DNA of 64,000 nucleotides from Hyphomicrobiaceae bacterium. GTDB taxonomy: Bacteria; Pseudomonadota; Alphaproteobacteria; Rhizobiales; Hyphomicrobiaceae. Below are positions 16,414-25,862 of the stretch, piece by piece. Under the pieces are notes generated by a model that saw only the letters and a program-made list of their open reading frames with translations, did not search any database and was not told the origin of the DNA. The stretch is from the NCBI GenBank assembly GCA_023384095.1, contig JAHDXT010000003.1, forward strand, positions 62,001 through 126,000, in the 5' to 3' direction. A program made the translations under genes and the position numbers. Positions within the stretch are counted from its first letter, which is position 1. Each line of letters begins with the position of its first letter.

Positions 16414-17157
16414 ATGATCGAAGTCACGAGACGAGGGGTCGTTGCGGTCATCACCATTTCGCGCCCCGAGCGACGCAATGCGCTGGGATCGGAGACCACT
16501 CGCGCGCTCAGAGACGCCCTGCGCCAGCTCGACCGCGATAGCGGCTGCTCAGTGATCGTGCTGACTGGCGCACCTCCCGCGTTCTGTGCAGGAAGCGATC
16601 TCAAGGAGCTCGGCGGCCTGTCGGTCGAGCAGATGAGGGACCACGAGGCAGTGACCGCCGAGGTGGCTCGCGGGATCGGCTATCTGGACAAGCCGGTCGT
16701 CGCCGCCGTCGAGGGATATGCTCTCGGCGGAGGATTCATCCTCGCGACCTGCTGCGACGTAGTGGTCACCTCCAATGAGGCCCGGTGGCACCTTCCCGAG
16801 GTCAAGATCGGGTGGCTGCCGCCGTGGGGTCTTCAAAGTCTGCTTGCCCGGGTCGGCCCGTCCCGTGCCCGCCTGCTGACGTGGGGCCCGGAGCCGATCG
16901 ACGGCGCCGAAGCGCATCGGCTCGGGGTTGCCGACTATGCCGTCCCGCAGGGCAGTGCGCTGGAGAAAGCCGTCGCCGTCGCTCAGTCCCTGGCGTCGCT
17001 GCCCAGAGAGGCCGTTGCCTCGACCAAGCGGATCTTCGCCCCGTTCGCGACGGGCGCTGCCGAAACCCTCGACGCCGAGGCGTCCCGCGTCTTCGGCGAG
17101 AACTGCAGGTCCGAGGCGGCGCAAGCCACACTCGAGCGATTCAAGGTGAAATCTTGA
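16414..17157 (+). CDS. Enoyl-CoA hydratase/isomerase (crotonase) family protein
   Basis: A 247-residue crotonase. The oxyanion-hole loops are present (FCAGSDLKEL and GYALGGGFILATCCD). The first hydratase glutamate, normally in GGGxEL, is replaced by isoleucine in GGGFILA, while the second (LPEVKIG) is kept. It may therefore be an isomerase, hydrolase or other crotonase rather than a standard hydratase. ATG 16414 follows AGAGAGGGA. Its stop overlaps the TTG start of the CoA-transferase gene. It heads an operon that ends with an acyl-CoA dehydrogenase, so it acts on a CoA thioester in the same pathway. Confidence 0.87.
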   Translation: MIEVTRRGVVAVITISRPERRNALGSETTRALRDALRQLDRDSGCSVIVLTGAPPAFCAGSDLKELGGLSVEQMRDHEAVTAEVARGIGYLDKPVVAAVEGYALGGGFILATCCDVVVTSNEARWHLPEVKIGWLPPWGLQSLLARVGPSRARLLTWGPEPIDGAEAHRLGVADYAVPQGSALEKAVAVAQSLASLPREAVASTKRIFAPFATGAAETLDAEASRVFGENCRSEAAQATLERFKVKS

Positions 17158-18734
17158 GCAAGATCGTCGAAGCGTCCGCTGCGGTCGCGTCGATCGCCGA
17201 CGGGGCAACCGTCGCCTCTGTCGGGGTCATCGGATGGGTGACGCCCGACAAGGTTCTCGCGGCACTCGGCGCGCGGTTCCGGGAGACCGGCGCCCCGCGC
17301 GGGCTGACATTCTATTTTCCATGTGGCACCGGCGATGCGATCGGCATCCGCGGCATGGATCACGTCGCTCGAGAAGGATTGATGAAGCGGATCGTTGCCG
17401 GCTCCTACGTCAATCCGGTCGATCCGAAAACAGGCCGTCGCCCCGAGTTGATGCGGCTCATCCGCGAGAACAAGATCGAGGCGTATGCATGGCCGATCGG
17501 AGCCTCGATGCACTGGCTCCGTGAGGTGGCGCGCAAGAGCCCCGGGTACATCACCCGGGTGGGCATCGGGACCTACGCGGACCCGAAGCACGGAGGAGCA
17601 AAGCTCACGCCGAGCGCCGCCGACGGCCTCATCCAACGCCTGGATATCAACGGCGAGAGCTTCCTCTTCTATCCCACCTGGCCTATCGACGTCGCAATGG
17701 TTCGGGCGAGCACCGCCGACGAGTTCGGCAACCTGTCCTGGGAGGACGAGGCGCTGGTCTCATCCAGCATCGCGCTTGCGATCGCCGCCAAGGCGTGCGG
17801 CGGACGGGTGATCGCCCAGGTGCGCCGCGTCGTGGCCCGCGGCGAGCGCGCCGCCAGCATGGTGCGCCTGCCGGGCATGCTCGTGGACCAGATCGTCGTC
17901 GATCCCGACATGATGATGACGACGGATACGCCTTTCGATCCAGCCTTTTTCGGAGGCGTACGGCGGCCGCTTTCCGCGCTCCCGAAAATCCCGATGACAC
18001 CTGACAAGGTGATCGCGCGCAGAGCCTCGCGCGAGGTGCGGCCGCAGGAGCTGTCCATTTTCGGGTTCGGGGCCGCTGCCGATATCCCGCTCGTCATGGC
18101 GGAGGACGGCACGATCACGGAAGACAACATCGGCCAATACTGGTTCACGACAGAGCACGGCTCCTACGGCGGGCTCGTCGCGAGCGGCTGGCAGTTCTCC
18201 GCCAACGTCAACCCCGAGGCGATCGTCGACGGGGTTACGCAGTTCGACGTCATCGACGGAGGACTGTGCAAATTCGCGGCCCTGGCATTCGCGCAGTTCG
18301 ATTCCAATTGTGTCGTCAATGTGAGCAAGTTCGCCAACGCGAACCCGGGAGCGGGCGGGTTCACCGACATCGCGACCAACGCCAGCCGCCTGGTGTTCAC
18401 CGGTCCTTTCACGACAGCCGGCCTCGACGTGGACTATTCCGAAGGGCGAATGCGGATCGTGAAGGAAGGCAAGGTCCGGAAGTTCGCGCGCGAGGCCGAG
18501 CACGTCACGTACCGCGTGGGAGAAGGCATCCGCGAGCGGGGTCAGCACGCCCTCATCGTCACGGAGCGGGCCGTCTTCGAGGCGACACCGGAGGGGCTGG
18601 TGCTCACCGAGGTCGCGCCGGGGATCGACGTCCGCAGGGACGTGCTCGATCAGATGGAATTTGCGCCCATGCGCGTCCTGGATCCGCTTCCGCGCATGGC
18701 TGCAGAGCTGTTCATCGACCGCCCGTCGTCATAA
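17154..18734 (+). CDS. Acetate/propionate-type CoA-transferase (family I)
   Basis: A 526-residue CoA-transferase containing both halves (alpha and beta) in one chain, the length expected for propionate CoA-transferase or YdiF-like proteins. N-terminal IADGATVASVGVIGWVTPDK is a typical start, and the probable catalytic glutamate lies in FTTEHGSYGG. It would activate an acid with CoA from a donor thioester such as acetyl-CoA. TTG 17154 is chosen because it overlaps the crotonase stop (TTGA) and the conserved N-terminus starts there; the track ORF begins far upstream in another gene. It is followed by a TRAP transporter that probably imports its substrate. Confidence 0.85.
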   Translation: MSKIVEASAAVASIADGATVASVGVIGWVTPDKVLAALGARFRETGAPRGLTFYFPCGTGDAIGIRGMDHVAREGLMKRIVAGSYVNPVDPKTGRRPELMRLIRENKIEAYAWPIGASMHWLREVARKSPGYITRVGIGTYADPKHGGAKLTPSAADGLIQRLDINGESFLFYPTWPIDVAMVRASTADEFGNLSWEDEALVSSSIALAIAAKACGGRVIAQVRRVVARGERAASMVRLPGMLVDQIVVDPDMMMTTDTPFDPAFFGGVRRPLSALPKIPMTPDKVIARRASREVRPQELSIFGFGAAADIPLVMAEDGTITEDNIGQYWFTTEHGSYGGLVASGWQFSANVNPEAIVDGVTQFDVIDGGLCKFAALAFAQFDSNCVVNVSKFANANPGAGGFTDIATNASRLVFTGPFTTAGLDVDYSEGRMRIVKEGKVRKFAREAEHVTYRVGEGIRERGQHALIVTERAVFEATPEGLVLTEVAPGIDVRRDVLDQMEFAPMRVLDPLPRMAAELFIDRPSS

Positions 18735-18822
18735 GGGGACAGCGGGCAATGCTGCGCATTTTGACGCCAAGAACAAGATCCGGTCAGCGGACACTATGGA
18801 AACTCCCAGGAAAGGACATCCA

Positions 18823-19860
18823 ATGACGAACCGCCGCGACTTCATTCGCAACATCGCAGCCGGTGCGACCGCGGGGGGCGCAGCGCTTGCCGCGCCGGCG
18901 GTCGCGCGAGCGCAACAGACTTTCGAGTGGCGCGCCCAGTGCATGTGGGGCGCCGCGGAGCTGACCTACAAAGCCTTCGAGGACCTCTGCGCGAGCATCA
19001 CGTCGCTGACGGGCGGCCGCGTCAAGGTTCTGCCGTTCCCTTCCGGCGCCGTGGTCGGCGCCTTCGAAACGCTTGATGCCGTCACCGCAGGCCTCCTTCA
19101 GGCGCAGAGCTCGTGGGCCGGCTATTGGACAGGCAAGGACGCGGGCCTGGCGCTCCTTTCCGAGCTGTCGTTCGGATACGAGCACCCTTGGCAGGCCGAG
19201 GCCTGGTACTATCAGAAAGGCGGCATCGATATCCTCCGTGAAGGCTACGCCAAGTACAATGCTCACGTGGTCGGCGTCGCCTGGTGGGGGATCGAGACGA
19301 TCGTCTCGAAGAAGCCGATCACCAAGCTGGCGGACCTGAAGAACGTCAAGATCAGATCTCCGCATGGCCTGACGGCCGATATCCTCACCAAATTGGGCGC
19401 CTCGATCGTGGTGCTGCCCGGAACGGAGGTCTATTCGGCACTCGACAAGGGCGTCGTCGATGCAGCCGACTGGGGCACTCCATCGATGAACCAGCGCGTC
19501 GGCCTGCACGAGGTGGCGAAGAATCCGGTGAGACTGTTCCATTCGATGCCCGTGCAGGAGTTCACCGTCAACGCCGCAGAGTGGAAGAAGCTGCCGGACG
19601 ATCTCAAGGCGATCGTGACGGTCGCGGTCCGCCGCTGGTGCTGGGACCAGATCCAGCGCGTCGCCGTGGACGACGTCCGCGTGGCCAAGGAGCTCAAGAG
19701 CAAGGGCGTCGTCGAAACGCGCCTGGCCGCGGACGAGCAGCGGCAGCTTCGCGACCTCGCACAGAAGACGTGGGAGGAGTGGTCCAAGAAGTCGCCGCTG
19801 GCCAAGAAGGCCTACGACGGGCAGCTCGCCTGGCTCAAGGATCTCGGCCTGGTCGCTTGA
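18823..19860 (+). CDS. TRAP transporter solute-binding protein, DctP family
   Basis: A 345-residue periplasmic receptor with a Tat-type signal (NRRDFIRNIAAGATAGG) cleaved near ARAQQ. The mature part shows the DctP-like VFLPGTEVYSALDKGVVDAAD-type hinge motif (VVLPGTEVYSALDKG) and WGTPSMNQ. It binds an organic acid in the periplasm and delivers it to the QM permease. ATG 18823 follows AGGAAAGGA; the track start is too early. It closely resembles receptors for keto acids or mannitol-type ligands, but the ligand cannot be named. Neighbouring CoA-transferase and acyl-CoA dehydrogenase suggest a monocarboxylate. Confidence 0.9.
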   Translation: MTNRRDFIRNIAAGATAGGAALAAPAVARAQQTFEWRAQCMWGAAELTYKAFEDLCASITSLTGGRVKVLPFPSGAVVGAFETLDAVTAGLLQAQSSWAGYWTGKDAGLALLSELSFGYEHPWQAEAWYYQKGGIDILREGYAKYNAHVVGVAWWGIETIVSKKPITKLADLKNVKIRSPHGLTADILTKLGASIVVLPGTEVYSALDKGVVDAADWGTPSMNQRVGLHEVAKNPVRLFHSMPVQEFTVNAAEWKKLPDDLKAIVTVAVRRWCWDQIQRVAVDDVRVAKELKSKGVVETRLAADEQRQLRDLAQKTWEEWSKKSPLAKKAYDGQLAWLKDLGLVA

Positions 19861-20420
19861 TGAACGCTGCCTCCTCCGAGGGCGATGTCTCCGGACATCG
19901 CCCCGGTAGCGCGGGACCACTGTCGTGGTTCTGCGATGCCGTCGACGCGATAAATTACTGGGTCGGTCTCATCGCCGGCTCCAGCATCATCGTCGTGACG
20001 TTCGCCGTCACGTGGGAGGTCGTCTCCCGGAGCGCATTCGGGCAGCCGACGATCTGGTCCAACGAAACCTCCATCTATGTCTCCGCAGCGACGTACCTCA
20101 TCGCCGGCGGCTATGGTCTCCTTTACAATCGGCACGTCCGCATCGATGTGCTCTATGGGGCGCTCTCAGAGCGCACGCAGACACGATTGGACGTCCTGAC
20201 GCTGCTGCTCACGCTCGGCTACGCGGGTGCGCTGATCTGGGTCGGCGGCAACGACTTCTACACGGCCTTCTCGCAGGGCGAGACCACCGGCACTCCCTGG
20301 AACCCGCCTATCTGGCCGGTGAAGCTTGCCATTCCCGTGGCCGGGTCCCTCATCGCGCTTCAGGCCGTCGCCAACACTCTTCGCAGGACCGGGCTGGCGC
20401 CCACGAAGGAGGCCAAGTGA
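19860..20420 (+). CDS. TRAP transporter small permease, DctQ family
   Basis: A 186-residue protein with four membrane segments, starting at an ATG that overlaps the DctP stop (TGATGA). Recognisable DctQ features are the span GSSIIVVTFAVTWEVVSRSAFG and the loop TIWSNETSIYVSAATYLIA. It pairs with the large permease to form the sodium-driven uptake complex in the inner membrane. Its stop overlaps the GTG start of the large permease, so receptor, Q and M are translationally coupled. Confidence 0.9.
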   Translation: MNAASSEGDVSGHRPGSAGPLSWFCDAVDAINYWVGLIAGSSIIVVTFAVTWEVVSRSAFGQPTIWSNETSIYVSAATYLIAGGYGLLYNRHVRIDVLYGALSERTQTRLDVLTLLLTLGYAGALIWVGGNDFYTAFSQGETTGTPWNPPIWPVKLAIPVAGSLIALQAVANTLRRTGLAPTKEAK

Positions 20421-21733
20421 GCATCGAGCTCCTGAGCCTGCTGCTTGTCGGCTCCTTCATTCTCGTCCTGCTTGCCGGGATCCCGCTCGCATTCGGCACC
20501 GGCGCAATCGCCGTCGTGTTCGCATACGTCCTGTTCGGCGAGCCGGGTCTGACGCTGATCGTAAGCCGCGTCTTCACTCTCCTCGGGAATTACGTCCTCG
20601 TATCCGTCCCGCTTTTCATCTTCATGGCCTGCATACTGGAGCGGGCCGGAATCGCCGAGGCGATCTTTCGGGCCGTCTACGTGTGGTCGGGACGGCTGCA
20701 CGGCGGCCTGGGCGTGGCCGTGATCATCTCGTGCGCCCTGATGGCCGCGATGGTGGGCGTGATCGGCGCGGAGATCGTGACCATGGGAGTCGTCGCCCTG
20801 CCTGCGATGCTCTCGCGCGGGTACAGTAAGAACATGGCCCTCGGCCCGATCTGCGCCGGAGGCGGTCTGGCGACCCTGATCCCGCCGAGCGTCGTGCTCA
20901 TCATGTATGGGCTGACCGCGGGCGTGTCTGTCGGGCAGCTCTACATGGCTGGCGTCGTCCCCGGCCTCCTGCTGGCCGGGCTCTACATCGCCTACATCGT
21001 CACTCGCGCGCATTTCCGCCCGGAAGAGGCGCCGGTCGCCAGCGGCGCCGAGATGAATATGACGGTGGTCGAGAAGCTCAAGCTCGCCAAGGACCTGGTG
21101 CTTCCGGGATTTGTCGCGTTCTCCGTGCTCGGCTCTCTGTATCTCGGCTGGGCTACTCCGACCGAGGCGGCGGCCGTCGGCGTCGTGGGTGCGTTGATCG
21201 CAGCCGCTGCCAACAGGCGCCTGACCGCGCAGGGGTTGCTGAAGGCCGTCGTCGACACGACCAAAGTCACCACGATGCTGTACTGGCTCTTCTTCGGGTC
21301 GTCCGCATTGATCGGTGTCTATACGCTCGCGGGTGGAACTCGCCTGATCCAGGACGCGATGTCGAATCTGCCGGTGGAGCCGATCGTCGTCATCATCCTG
21401 ATGCAGGTGATCTGGATCGTTCTCGGGTGCTTCATCGACTGGATCGGAATTCTCCTGCTGACGGCGCCGATCTTCGTCCCGGTCGCGGCCAATCTCGGTT
21501 TCGATCTCGTCTGGCTGGGCGTCCTGTTCTGCATGAACATGCAGATCTCGTACATCTCGCCGCCATTCGGGCCGGCAGCCTTTTATCTCAAGGGTGTGAC
21601 TCCTCCGGACATCACTCTGACCGACATCTTCCGGTCGATCTGGCCCTATCTCGGCCTTCAATTCGTGGCGCTCGGCATCGTGATCGCGTTCCCGGAGATC
21701 GCATTGTGGCTGCCGAAGACGATGATGGAGTGA
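20417..21733 (+). CDS. TRAP transporter large permease, DctM family
   Basis: A 438-residue protein with about 12 membrane segments. It begins SIELLSLLLVGSFILVLLAG and contains LVSVPLFIFMACILERAGI and the conserved LATLIPPSVVLIMYG loop. Start is GTG 20417, overlapping the DctQ stop; the track ORF start lies in DctQ sequence. It is the transport channel of the TRAP system. The next gene, an acyl-CoA dehydrogenase, starts 6 nt after the stop, so import and catabolism are on one transcript. Confidence 0.9.
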   Translation: MSIELLSLLLVGSFILVLLAGIPLAFGTGAIAVVFAYVLFGEPGLTLIVSRVFTLLGNYVLVSVPLFIFMACILERAGIAEAIFRAVYVWSGRLHGGLGVAVIISCALMAAMVGVIGAEIVTMGVVALPAMLSRGYSKNMALGPICAGGGLATLIPPSVVLIMYGLTAGVSVGQLYMAGVVPGLLLAGLYIAYIVTRAHFRPEEAPVASGAEMNMTVVEKLKLAKDLVLPGFVAFSVLGSLYLGWATPTEAAAVGVVGALIAAAANRRLTAQGLLKAVVDTTKVTTMLYWLFFGSSALIGVYTLAGGTRLIQDAMSNLPVEPIVVIILMQVIWIVLGCFIDWIGILLLTAPIFVPVAANLGFDLVWLGVLFCMNMQISYISPPFGPAAFYLKGVTPPDITLTDIFRSIWPYLGLQFVALGIVIAFPEIALWLPKTMME

Positions 21734-21739
21734 AGCATC

Positions 21740-22888
21740 GTGCAAATGCTGATGGACCTTACTGACGACGAGGCGGCGCTGCGGGACAGCGTCTCGAATT
21801 TCGCCGAAAGGGTTCTCAGGCCGCGGATCGGCGCCTACGTCGCCAGGCACGAGTTTCCCGCGAGCCTCGTCCGGGAGTTTGCGGCGGCCGGATTCATGGG
21901 AACGGCATACGACCCGGCATACGACGGCAGCGGCATGAGAACGCGCGGGGCGGCGATCGTGGCAGAGCTCCTCGCGCGGGTGGAGCCCGGCTTTGCAGCC
22001 ATATTCCTGTGCAACAGCGCACCGATGACGGTGATCGCCCGCTACGGCTCGGACGCGCTGCGGCAGCAATGGCTGTCGAAGCTCTGCCGCGGCGAGATGG
22101 TCGCGTCGTTCGGCGTCACCGAGCCGCATGGCGGATCGGACGTGGCGAGCATTCGCACACGCGCCGTGGAGGACGGCGAGGACTTCGTACTCACCGGCTC
22201 CAAGGTCTTCTCCACGAATGCGGGGACGCCGCTGCACGGGCTCTCGACCGTCGTCGCCGTGACGGACCCCGACAGGGGCTCGAAAGGCCTTTCCACGTTC
22301 GTGGTGCCCGTGGGCACGCCGGGGTTCTCCGTAGGGAAGGCCGGACGGAAGGTCGGCTGGCGGATCGCCGACTCCGTCGAGCTGTTCTTCGACAACTGCC
22401 GCGTCCCGAAAAGCCTCATGGTCGGAAATCGAGGCGACGGGCTGAAGCAGATCCTGACGACCCTCAGCATCGGCCGCATTCTCGTGGCTGCGACGGCGCT
22501 CGGCCTGGCCCGCAAGGCCGTGGATCTGGCGAAGAGCTACGGGGCGCGGCGGAGCGTCGGTGGCAAGCCGATCTTCGACAATCAAGGTCTGACGTTCCCG
22601 CTGGCCGATGTGCTCACCAAGATCCACGCCGCCGAGCTGATGGTCAGGAATGCAGCCTGCCTCGCCGATGCGGAGCGCCCGTTCCGGACGGAAACGTCGA
22701 TGGCGAAGCTGTTCGCGTCCGAGCTTGCGGTGGAGGCCGTCGATACTGCGCTGCAGGTTCACGGCGGCTATGGCGTCTTCGAGGAGTTCGAGATCTCCGG
22801 GCTGATGGGCGAGGCGAAGGTGCTGCAGATCGTCGAGGGCACCAGCGAGGTGCAGCGGCTCATCATCTCCCGCGAGCTCACGGCTTAG
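21740..22888 (+). CDS. Acyl-CoA dehydrogenase
   Basis: A 382-residue flavoprotein with the usual three domains. The signature VTEPHGGSDVASIRT lies in the middle and the catalytic glutamate sits in IVEGTSEVQRLIISREL at the C-terminus, the same place as in medium-chain enzymes. It desaturates an acyl-CoA at the alpha-beta bond and passes electrons to ETF. Start is GTG 21740 with GGAG upstream (ATG 21746 also possible). As last gene of the CoA-transferase/TRAP operon it probably oxidises the imported and activated acid. Chain specificity is unknown. Confidence 0.92.
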   Translation: MQMLMDLTDDEAALRDSVSNFAERVLRPRIGAYVARHEFPASLVREFAAAGFMGTAYDPAYDGSGMRTRGAAIVAELLARVEPGFAAIFLCNSAPMTVIARYGSDALRQQWLSKLCRGEMVASFGVTEPHGGSDVASIRTRAVEDGEDFVLTGSKVFSTNAGTPLHGLSTVVAVTDPDRGSKGLSTFVVPVGTPGFSVGKAGRKVGWRIADSVELFFDNCRVPKSLMVGNRGDGLKQILTTLSIGRILVAATALGLARKAVDLAKSYGARRSVGGKPIFDNQGLTFPLADVLTKIHAAELMVRNAACLADAERPFRTETSMAKLFASELAVEAVDTALQVHGGYGVFEEFEISGLMGEAKVLQIVEGTSEVQRLIISRELTA

Positions 22889-22969
22889 ACCAGGGTCAGA
22901 CCCGCCGATTCTGCGCTTTCCCGAACACCAGATCCGAGGCGACGGGCACGGCAAGTTCGCCGTTCATGT

Positions 22970-23046
22970 TGGCGATCCCGGCAGGACTCGAACCTGCGAC
23001 CCTCTGCTTAGAAGGCAGATGCTCTATCCGGCTGAGCTACGGGATC
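22970..23046 (-). tRNA. tRNA-Arg(TCT)
   Basis: The minus strand folds into a standard cloverleaf of 77 nt: acceptor GATCCCG/CGGGATC, D arm GCTC...GAGC, anticodon stem TCTGC/GCAGA with loop CTTCTAA, T arm GCAGG-TTCGAGT-CCTGC, and an encoded CCA. The anticodon TCT reads AGA/AGG arginine codons, which are rare in this GC-rich genome. No integrase or attachment-site duplication was seen nearby. Confidence 0.96.
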
Positions 23047-23104
23047 GGTGGGTGACATGATAGCCGAAAGCGGGCGCGGCGTCTCCGGGTGGCGGGCCGC
23101 GGGC

Positions 23105-23410
23105 TCAGTGGGTCCAGGCGCCAATGCGGCCGTACTTGAAATTATCGGCATAGGACTTGAGCACGGGGGCGCGCGGCTCCGGGTCGTGGACCGTGTAGGG
23201 GATGCCGTTGCGCTCGGCGTAGGCGACCGCCTCCTCCCTGGTATCGAACGAGAGCTGAACCTGCTGGCGCATATCCGCCGAGCCTGTCCAGCCCATCAGC
23301 GGGTCCATGGTGCACGGCAGCGCGGGCTCGAACTCGAGCACCCAGTCCCTGGTGCGGGCAAATCCCGACTGCATGGCGGTCTTCGCCGGCTTGAAGATGC
23401 GTGCGGCCAT
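23105..23410 (-). CDS. ETC complex I subunit, NDUFS4-like accessory protein
   Basis: A 101-residue protein with the conserved pattern of the alphaproteobacterial NDUFS4 homologue: ARIFKPAKTAMQSG, WVLEFEP, MGWTGSADMRQQV and a KSYADNFKYGR end. It is a peripheral accessory subunit of respiratory complex I on the cytoplasmic side. Start is the ATG at 23410, chosen because the family begins MxARIF; the track start is about 190 residues too early. It is monocistronic and near the tRNA-Arg gene, a common arrangement. Nothing recognisable was found in 23411-23774. Confidence 0.92.
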   Translation of the reverse strand: MAARIFKPAKTAMQSGFARTRDWVLEFEPALPCTMDPLMGWTGSADMRQQVQLSFDTREEAVAYAERNGIPYTVHDPEPRAPVLKSYADNFKYGRIGAWTH

Positions 23411-23774
23411 GTCCTGTCCCGATCGATGCCTGTCTGTTTCGCGCCCGGGAAGATACGCAGTCCGGGGCGGCGGTTCAATGCTGCTCAGAGCGGCGGTCAG
23501 CGAGTTGAGAGGGATCCTGCGCCGGACAACCCGTCGCACCAGGGCGGTTGACTGAGCGCGGCGCGGGTTCCTAACGTAGCAGGCTTGCGGCAGCCATGGC
23601 GACCCCGGCCCCAGCGGTCTCGGCGTCCATGATCGCATCCTTTCGTCGGGCGGGCGGATCGGTAGGGCCGGTGAAGGCCGCCCGACAGCCGTGGCGCTGC
23701 CACATGCTTTCGCAGCGGCCCGGCCTGGCGCATGATGGGCGCACTGGCTTCGACGGCGAGGAGGACGCTCACAG

Positions 23775-24560
23775 ATGGCTGCAGATCCGGTGCGGTGCTC
23801 GATCGAGGACGGCGTTGCGCTCGTCACACTCGACAACCCGCCTCTCAATCTCGTCACGCTGGAGTTGACCCGCCAGCTCAATGCGCTGGTCGCCAGCCTC
23901 GCCGGCGATCCTTCGGTGCACGTCATGGTGCTGACGGGCGCCGGATCGAAGGCGTTCTGCGCGGGCTCCGACATCAAGGAGTTCCCCGAGATGATGGCCG
24001 CCGGGGCCGTCGTGCCGAAGAAGCTGGCGCTGGAGAACGAGACCTACAGCCGCATCGGCGACTTCCCGAAGCCGACCATCGCCGCGCTCAACGGGTTGGC
24101 GTTCGGCGGCGGCCTCGAGCTCGCGGTGTGCTGCGATCTGATCGTGGCCGAGGCCGGCGGCCAGGTGGCGCTGCCCGAGATCAAGCTCGGCGTCTTCCCG
24201 GGAAGCGGCGGCACTATCAGGGTCACGCGCCGCATCGGCGAGGCGCGCGCCAAGGAGATGATGTTCTTCGGCGAGGCTTTGTCCGTCGAGACCGCCCTCG
24301 CCTGGGGAATGATCAACCGCGTGGCGCCGAAGGGCGAGGCGCTGACGGCGGCGCTCGAGATGGCGCGCAAGCTCGCCGCGCAGCCCAGCGTCGCGCTGCA
24401 GATGTGCAAGCAGTCGGTCGACATGGCATTCGATCTCGCCGAAGAAACGGCCGTCCACGCATCGCTTGCGCTCAGCGACAAGGTATTCGCGTCCGCGGAC
24501 TGCAGCGAGGGCGTGCGCGCCTTTTTCGCCAAGGAGTCGCCGCGCTTCACGCACCGCTGA
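23775..24560 (+). CDS. Enoyl-CoA hydratase/isomerase family protein
   Basis: A 261-residue crotonase. It keeps both hydratase glutamates: AFGGGLELAVCCD and ALPEIKLGVFPGSGG, and the oxyanion loop FCAGSDIKEF. It therefore should be able to hydrate an enoyl-CoA. GAGGAGG lies about 10 nt before ATG 23775. It is followed after 265 nt by a DHDPS-like gene and a CaiB-type transferase, so it may belong to the same degradative pathway, though the gap and possible separate promoter make that uncertain. Confidence 0.9.
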   Translation: MAADPVRCSIEDGVALVTLDNPPLNLVTLELTRQLNALVASLAGDPSVHVMVLTGAGSKAFCAGSDIKEFPEMMAAGAVVPKKLALENETYSRIGDFPKPTIAALNGLAFGGGLELAVCCDLIVAEAGGQVALPEIKLGVFPGSGGTIRVTRRIGEARAKEMMFFGEALSVETALAWGMINRVAPKGEALTAALEMARKLAAQPSVALQMCKQSVDMAFDLAEETAVHASLALSDKVFASADCSEGVRAFFAKESPRFTHR

Positions 24561-24825
24561 GGCGGAGGGCGCGCTTCAGGCACACGGCGGTGAGCTCGAC
24601 GACGGCATCCGTTGCTCGAGGTGAGGCGAGCGCCCGCGCCTCCCGGCACGACGGATGCAAGCGGCTGCCGCGCCCCTTGTCGAGCCTTCGAGCCGAATGC
24701 TAGCGTCTTCTGGCGCTCGGTACACTGCCCTCATCCCGGACGACGAGCCGTACTTTCAGCGGCGAGGAGGTTCGGCAAACAGCGCAGAAGTGCCCGTCGC
24801 GACGTTCTCGATGGGAGAGACCCGC

Positions 24826-25791
24826 ATGGGACGCTGCAAGGACTACCAGCCCGCAGGCGTCATTCCTGCGACGCTCCTGGCGTTCGCCGGAGACATGTCG
24901 ATCGACGAGGCGGAGACGCGCCGGCATCTGAGCCATGTCGCCCGCACCCGCGGCATCTCGGCCATCACGGTCAACGGCCACGCGTCCGAGGTTCACGCGT
25001 GCACTTTCGAGGAACAGCAGCGCATCCTCGCTATTTCCCTCGACGAGACGGGTGACCGCGTGCCGCTGATCAACGGCGTCTATGCGGACGGCAGCCTCGA
25101 GGCGGCGCGCATTGCGCGAATGGCGGAGGCCGAGGGCGCCTCGGCACTCCTGGTATTCCCGCCGAGCAGCATGTCGATGGGCGGGCAGTTGCGCCCGGAG
25201 ATGGCGCTCGCGCACTTCAGGACCATTGCCGATTCCACCGACCTGCCGCTGGTCCTGTTCCAATATCCTGCCGCGACGGGGCTCGGCTACCCATTCGACA
25301 CGCTGATCGAGCTCGTCGAGAAGGTCCCGAGCATCCGCGCCATCAAGGACTGGTGCGCCGACCCCCAGCTCCATGAGCGCCAGATCCGGACGCTGCAGGG
25401 TCTGCAGCGCCCGGTCACGGTCCTGACGACCCACAGCGCCTGGCTGATGGCCTCGCTCGCCATGGGCGCCAACGGCCTGCTGTCCGGGGCCGGCAGCGTG
25501 GTCGCCGACCTGCAGGTGGCGCTGTTCGAGGCCGTGAGGGCGAAGGACCTCGGCCGGGCACGGAAGATCAACGACAGGCTCTATCCGCTGCAGCAGGCCT
25601 TCTACGCGCCGCCGTTCCTCGACATGCACAACCGCATGAAGGAATGCCTGGTGCTGCTCGGCCGCCTCGACCATGCGGTTGTGCGGCCGCCGCTCGTCAA
25701 GCTGCCCCAGGCGGAGATCGCCCGGCTCAGGAAGGCGCTCGAGCTGGCCGGCATCGGACCGGAAGGGGCAATAGCGCAGGCTGCCGAATAG
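24826..25791 (+). CDS. Dihydrodipicolinate synthase-family aldolase/lyase
   Basis: A 321-residue TIM-barrel protein of the DapA/NAL superfamily. The Schiff-base lysine is in IRAIKDWCADP and the family tyrosine in VLFQYPAATG. It lacks other context for lysine synthesis, so it probably cleaves or condenses a 2-keto acid. Start ATG 24826 has GGAGAG 6 nt upstream; the track start at 24655 and ATG 24811 are alternatives. Adjacent CaiB/BaiF, MaoC and SDR genes suggest catabolism of a branched or hydroxylated carboxylic acid. Confidence 0.88.
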   Translation: MGRCKDYQPAGVIPATLLAFAGDMSIDEAETRRHLSHVARTRGISAITVNGHASEVHACTFEEQQRILAISLDETGDRVPLINGVYADGSLEAARIARMAEAEGASALLVFPPSSMSMGGQLRPEMALAHFRTIADSTDLPLVLFQYPAATGLGYPFDTLIELVEKVPSIRAIKDWCADPQLHERQIRTLQGLQRPVTVLTTHSAWLMASLAMGANGLLSGAGSVVADLQVALFEAVRAKDLGRARKINDRLYPLQQAFYAPPFLDMHNRMKECLVLLGRLDHAVVRPPLVKLPQAEIARLRKALELAGIGPEGAIAQAAE

Positions 25792-25862
25792 CAGCAGCAG
25801 TCAAGTGCGCCCGCCGTCCAGAACGTCGGGAAGCTGCCACGTCCCACGATTTGAGGAACCGC

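Noticed and set aside
20360-22954. 864-residue minus-strand ORF opposite the TRAP permease and acyl-CoA dehydrogenase genes
   Set aside because: Its composition is shadow-like (Asp/His/Arg-rich) and the opposite strand encodes two well-supported genes.
22970-23410. tRNA-Arg as an integration site for a genomic island
   Set aside because: No integrase gene, no duplicated tRNA 3' end and normal flanking housekeeping-type genes.
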